Positions 63,816 through 64,000 of a DNA stretch of 64,000 nucleotides are shown here, piece by piece. Both the position numbers and the translations under genes were made by a program. This DNA comes from Geodermatophilus sp. DSM 45219 (lineage in GTDB: Bacteria > Actinomycetota > Actinomycetes > Mycobacteriales > Geodermatophilaceae), in NCBI RefSeq assembly GCF_900104025.1, contig NZ_FNIQ01000005.1:186001-250000 (forward strand), written 5' to 3'. Within the stretch, counting starts at the first letter, position 1. Every line of letters starts with the position of its first letter. A model generated the notes under the pieces. That model worked only from the letters and a program-made list of their open reading frames with translations. It ran no database searches and was not told the origin of the DNA.

Positions 63816-64000
63816 GTGAGCTCGAAGAACCCCGGACCGCCCGCCGACCGGCCCCTGCCGGCCCGGCTGGACCCGCGGGCGGGGCGCCCCGGGTCCTCGC
63901 GTGCCGCGTCCCGGGCCGAGGCGGTCGACGCTCCCGAGGCCGAGGGCCGCGGCCGGCAGCGCCACACCGGCCGTGCGGCGCGCGCGGCCCGGGTGGTCGC
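63816..64000 (+). CDS. Start of a gene running off the right edge (possibly LCP family)
   Basis: GTG 63816, preceded by GAGGGAAGGA, opens a frame that stays open to the end (61 residues). The translated part is Pro/Arg/Ala/Gly-rich and looks disordered (KNPGPPADRPLPARLDPRAG, GRGRQRHTGRAARAA), like the cytoplasmic N-terminus of many actinobacterial membrane proteins. In M. tuberculosis a LytR-CpsA-Psr gene (Rv3267) is divergent from rmlD, so an LCP ligase attaching polysaccharide to peptidoglycan is a reasonable guess. Nothing in the visible part proves it. Confidence 0.45.
   Translation, partial: MSSKNPGPPADRPLPARLDPRAGRPGSSRAASRAEAVDAPEAEGRGRQRHTGRAARAARVV

Overview
The window is very GC-rich with dense coding on both strands. 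Its gene set is that of an actinobacterium: MtrA-MtrB-LpqB, WhiB2, coenzyme F420 genes, WXG100 and EssC-type proteins, a WS/DGAT acyltransferase, and several extracytoplasmic proteins carrying LGFP repeats. Many genes start at GTG directly after a -10 box (TAGCGT, TACGAT, TAGGGT), which suggests leaderless mRNAs. The gene content and a family of palindromic intergenic repeats suggest Geodermatophilaceae (Geodermatophilus, Blastococcus, Modestobacter). That assignment is an inference from recall, not a database result. No rRNA, tRNA, CRISPR array, insertion sequence or prophage was seen.

Layout. Bases 1-5180 hold housekeeping and uncharacterised genes: PHP phosphoesterase, PH-domain protein, DUF6758, Nudix, MaoC-like hydratase, an HTTM membrane protein with its small partner, and a WXG100 protein. 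Bases 5285-9478 encode an FHA-containing three-ATPase EssC-type protein, which with the WXG100 gene makes a minimal type VII secretion-like module. Bases 9499-16247 hold DUF6912, WS/DGAT, a CpaE-CpaB pair, an excisionase-type HTH regulator, a LysM membrane protein and an Rv3235-family protein. Bases 16317-29165 hold secA, an SDR, an F420-type oxidoreductase, a GNAT acetyltransferase, long-form hpf, comF, lpqB-mtrB-mtrA and ahcY (sahH). Bases 29313-38195 hold a secreted HNH-nuclease lipoprotein, manA, an SIS-domain gene, a Trm112-like gene, manB, DUF3499, an Rv3259-like gene, two unknowns and whiB2. Bases 38196-48037 hold fbiA-fbiB, rmlC-rmlA, a DNA glycosylase, an SDR and the manC-wbbL-YfhO-like operon. 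Bases 48300-54671 hold glf, three glycosyltransferases and the Wzt/Wzm exporter. Bases 54845-61405 hold two very large LGFP-repeat proteins flanking a small lipoprotein. Bases 61576-63467 hold rmlD-rmlB, and a divergent gene runs off the right edge.

How the genes work together. The right half reads as an envelope-polysaccharide region. manA, manB and manC supply GDP-mannose. rmlA, B, C and D supply dTDP-rhamnose. glf supplies UDP-galactofuranose. WbbL-like, GlfT1-like and two further glycosyltransferases would build a rhamnosyl/galactofuranosyl lipid-linked glycan, and Wzm/Wzt would export it. The amidase and lysozyme-like LGFP proteins are good candidates for acting on, or anchoring in, the resulting wall. 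The order from the Rv3235-like gene through secA, hpf, comF, lpqB, mtrB, mtrA, sahH, manA, SIS, manB, DUF3499, the Rv3259-like gene, whiB2, fbiA, fbiB, manC, wbbL and rmlD parallels Mycobacterium tuberculosis Rv3235-Rv3266c as I recall it, with insertions and losses. The most unusual features are the interspersed palindromic repeat family with a five-unit array upstream of mtrA, a tandem duplication covering the lpqB start, the LGFP cassette, and a DNA glycosylase whose only plausible start codon is CTG.
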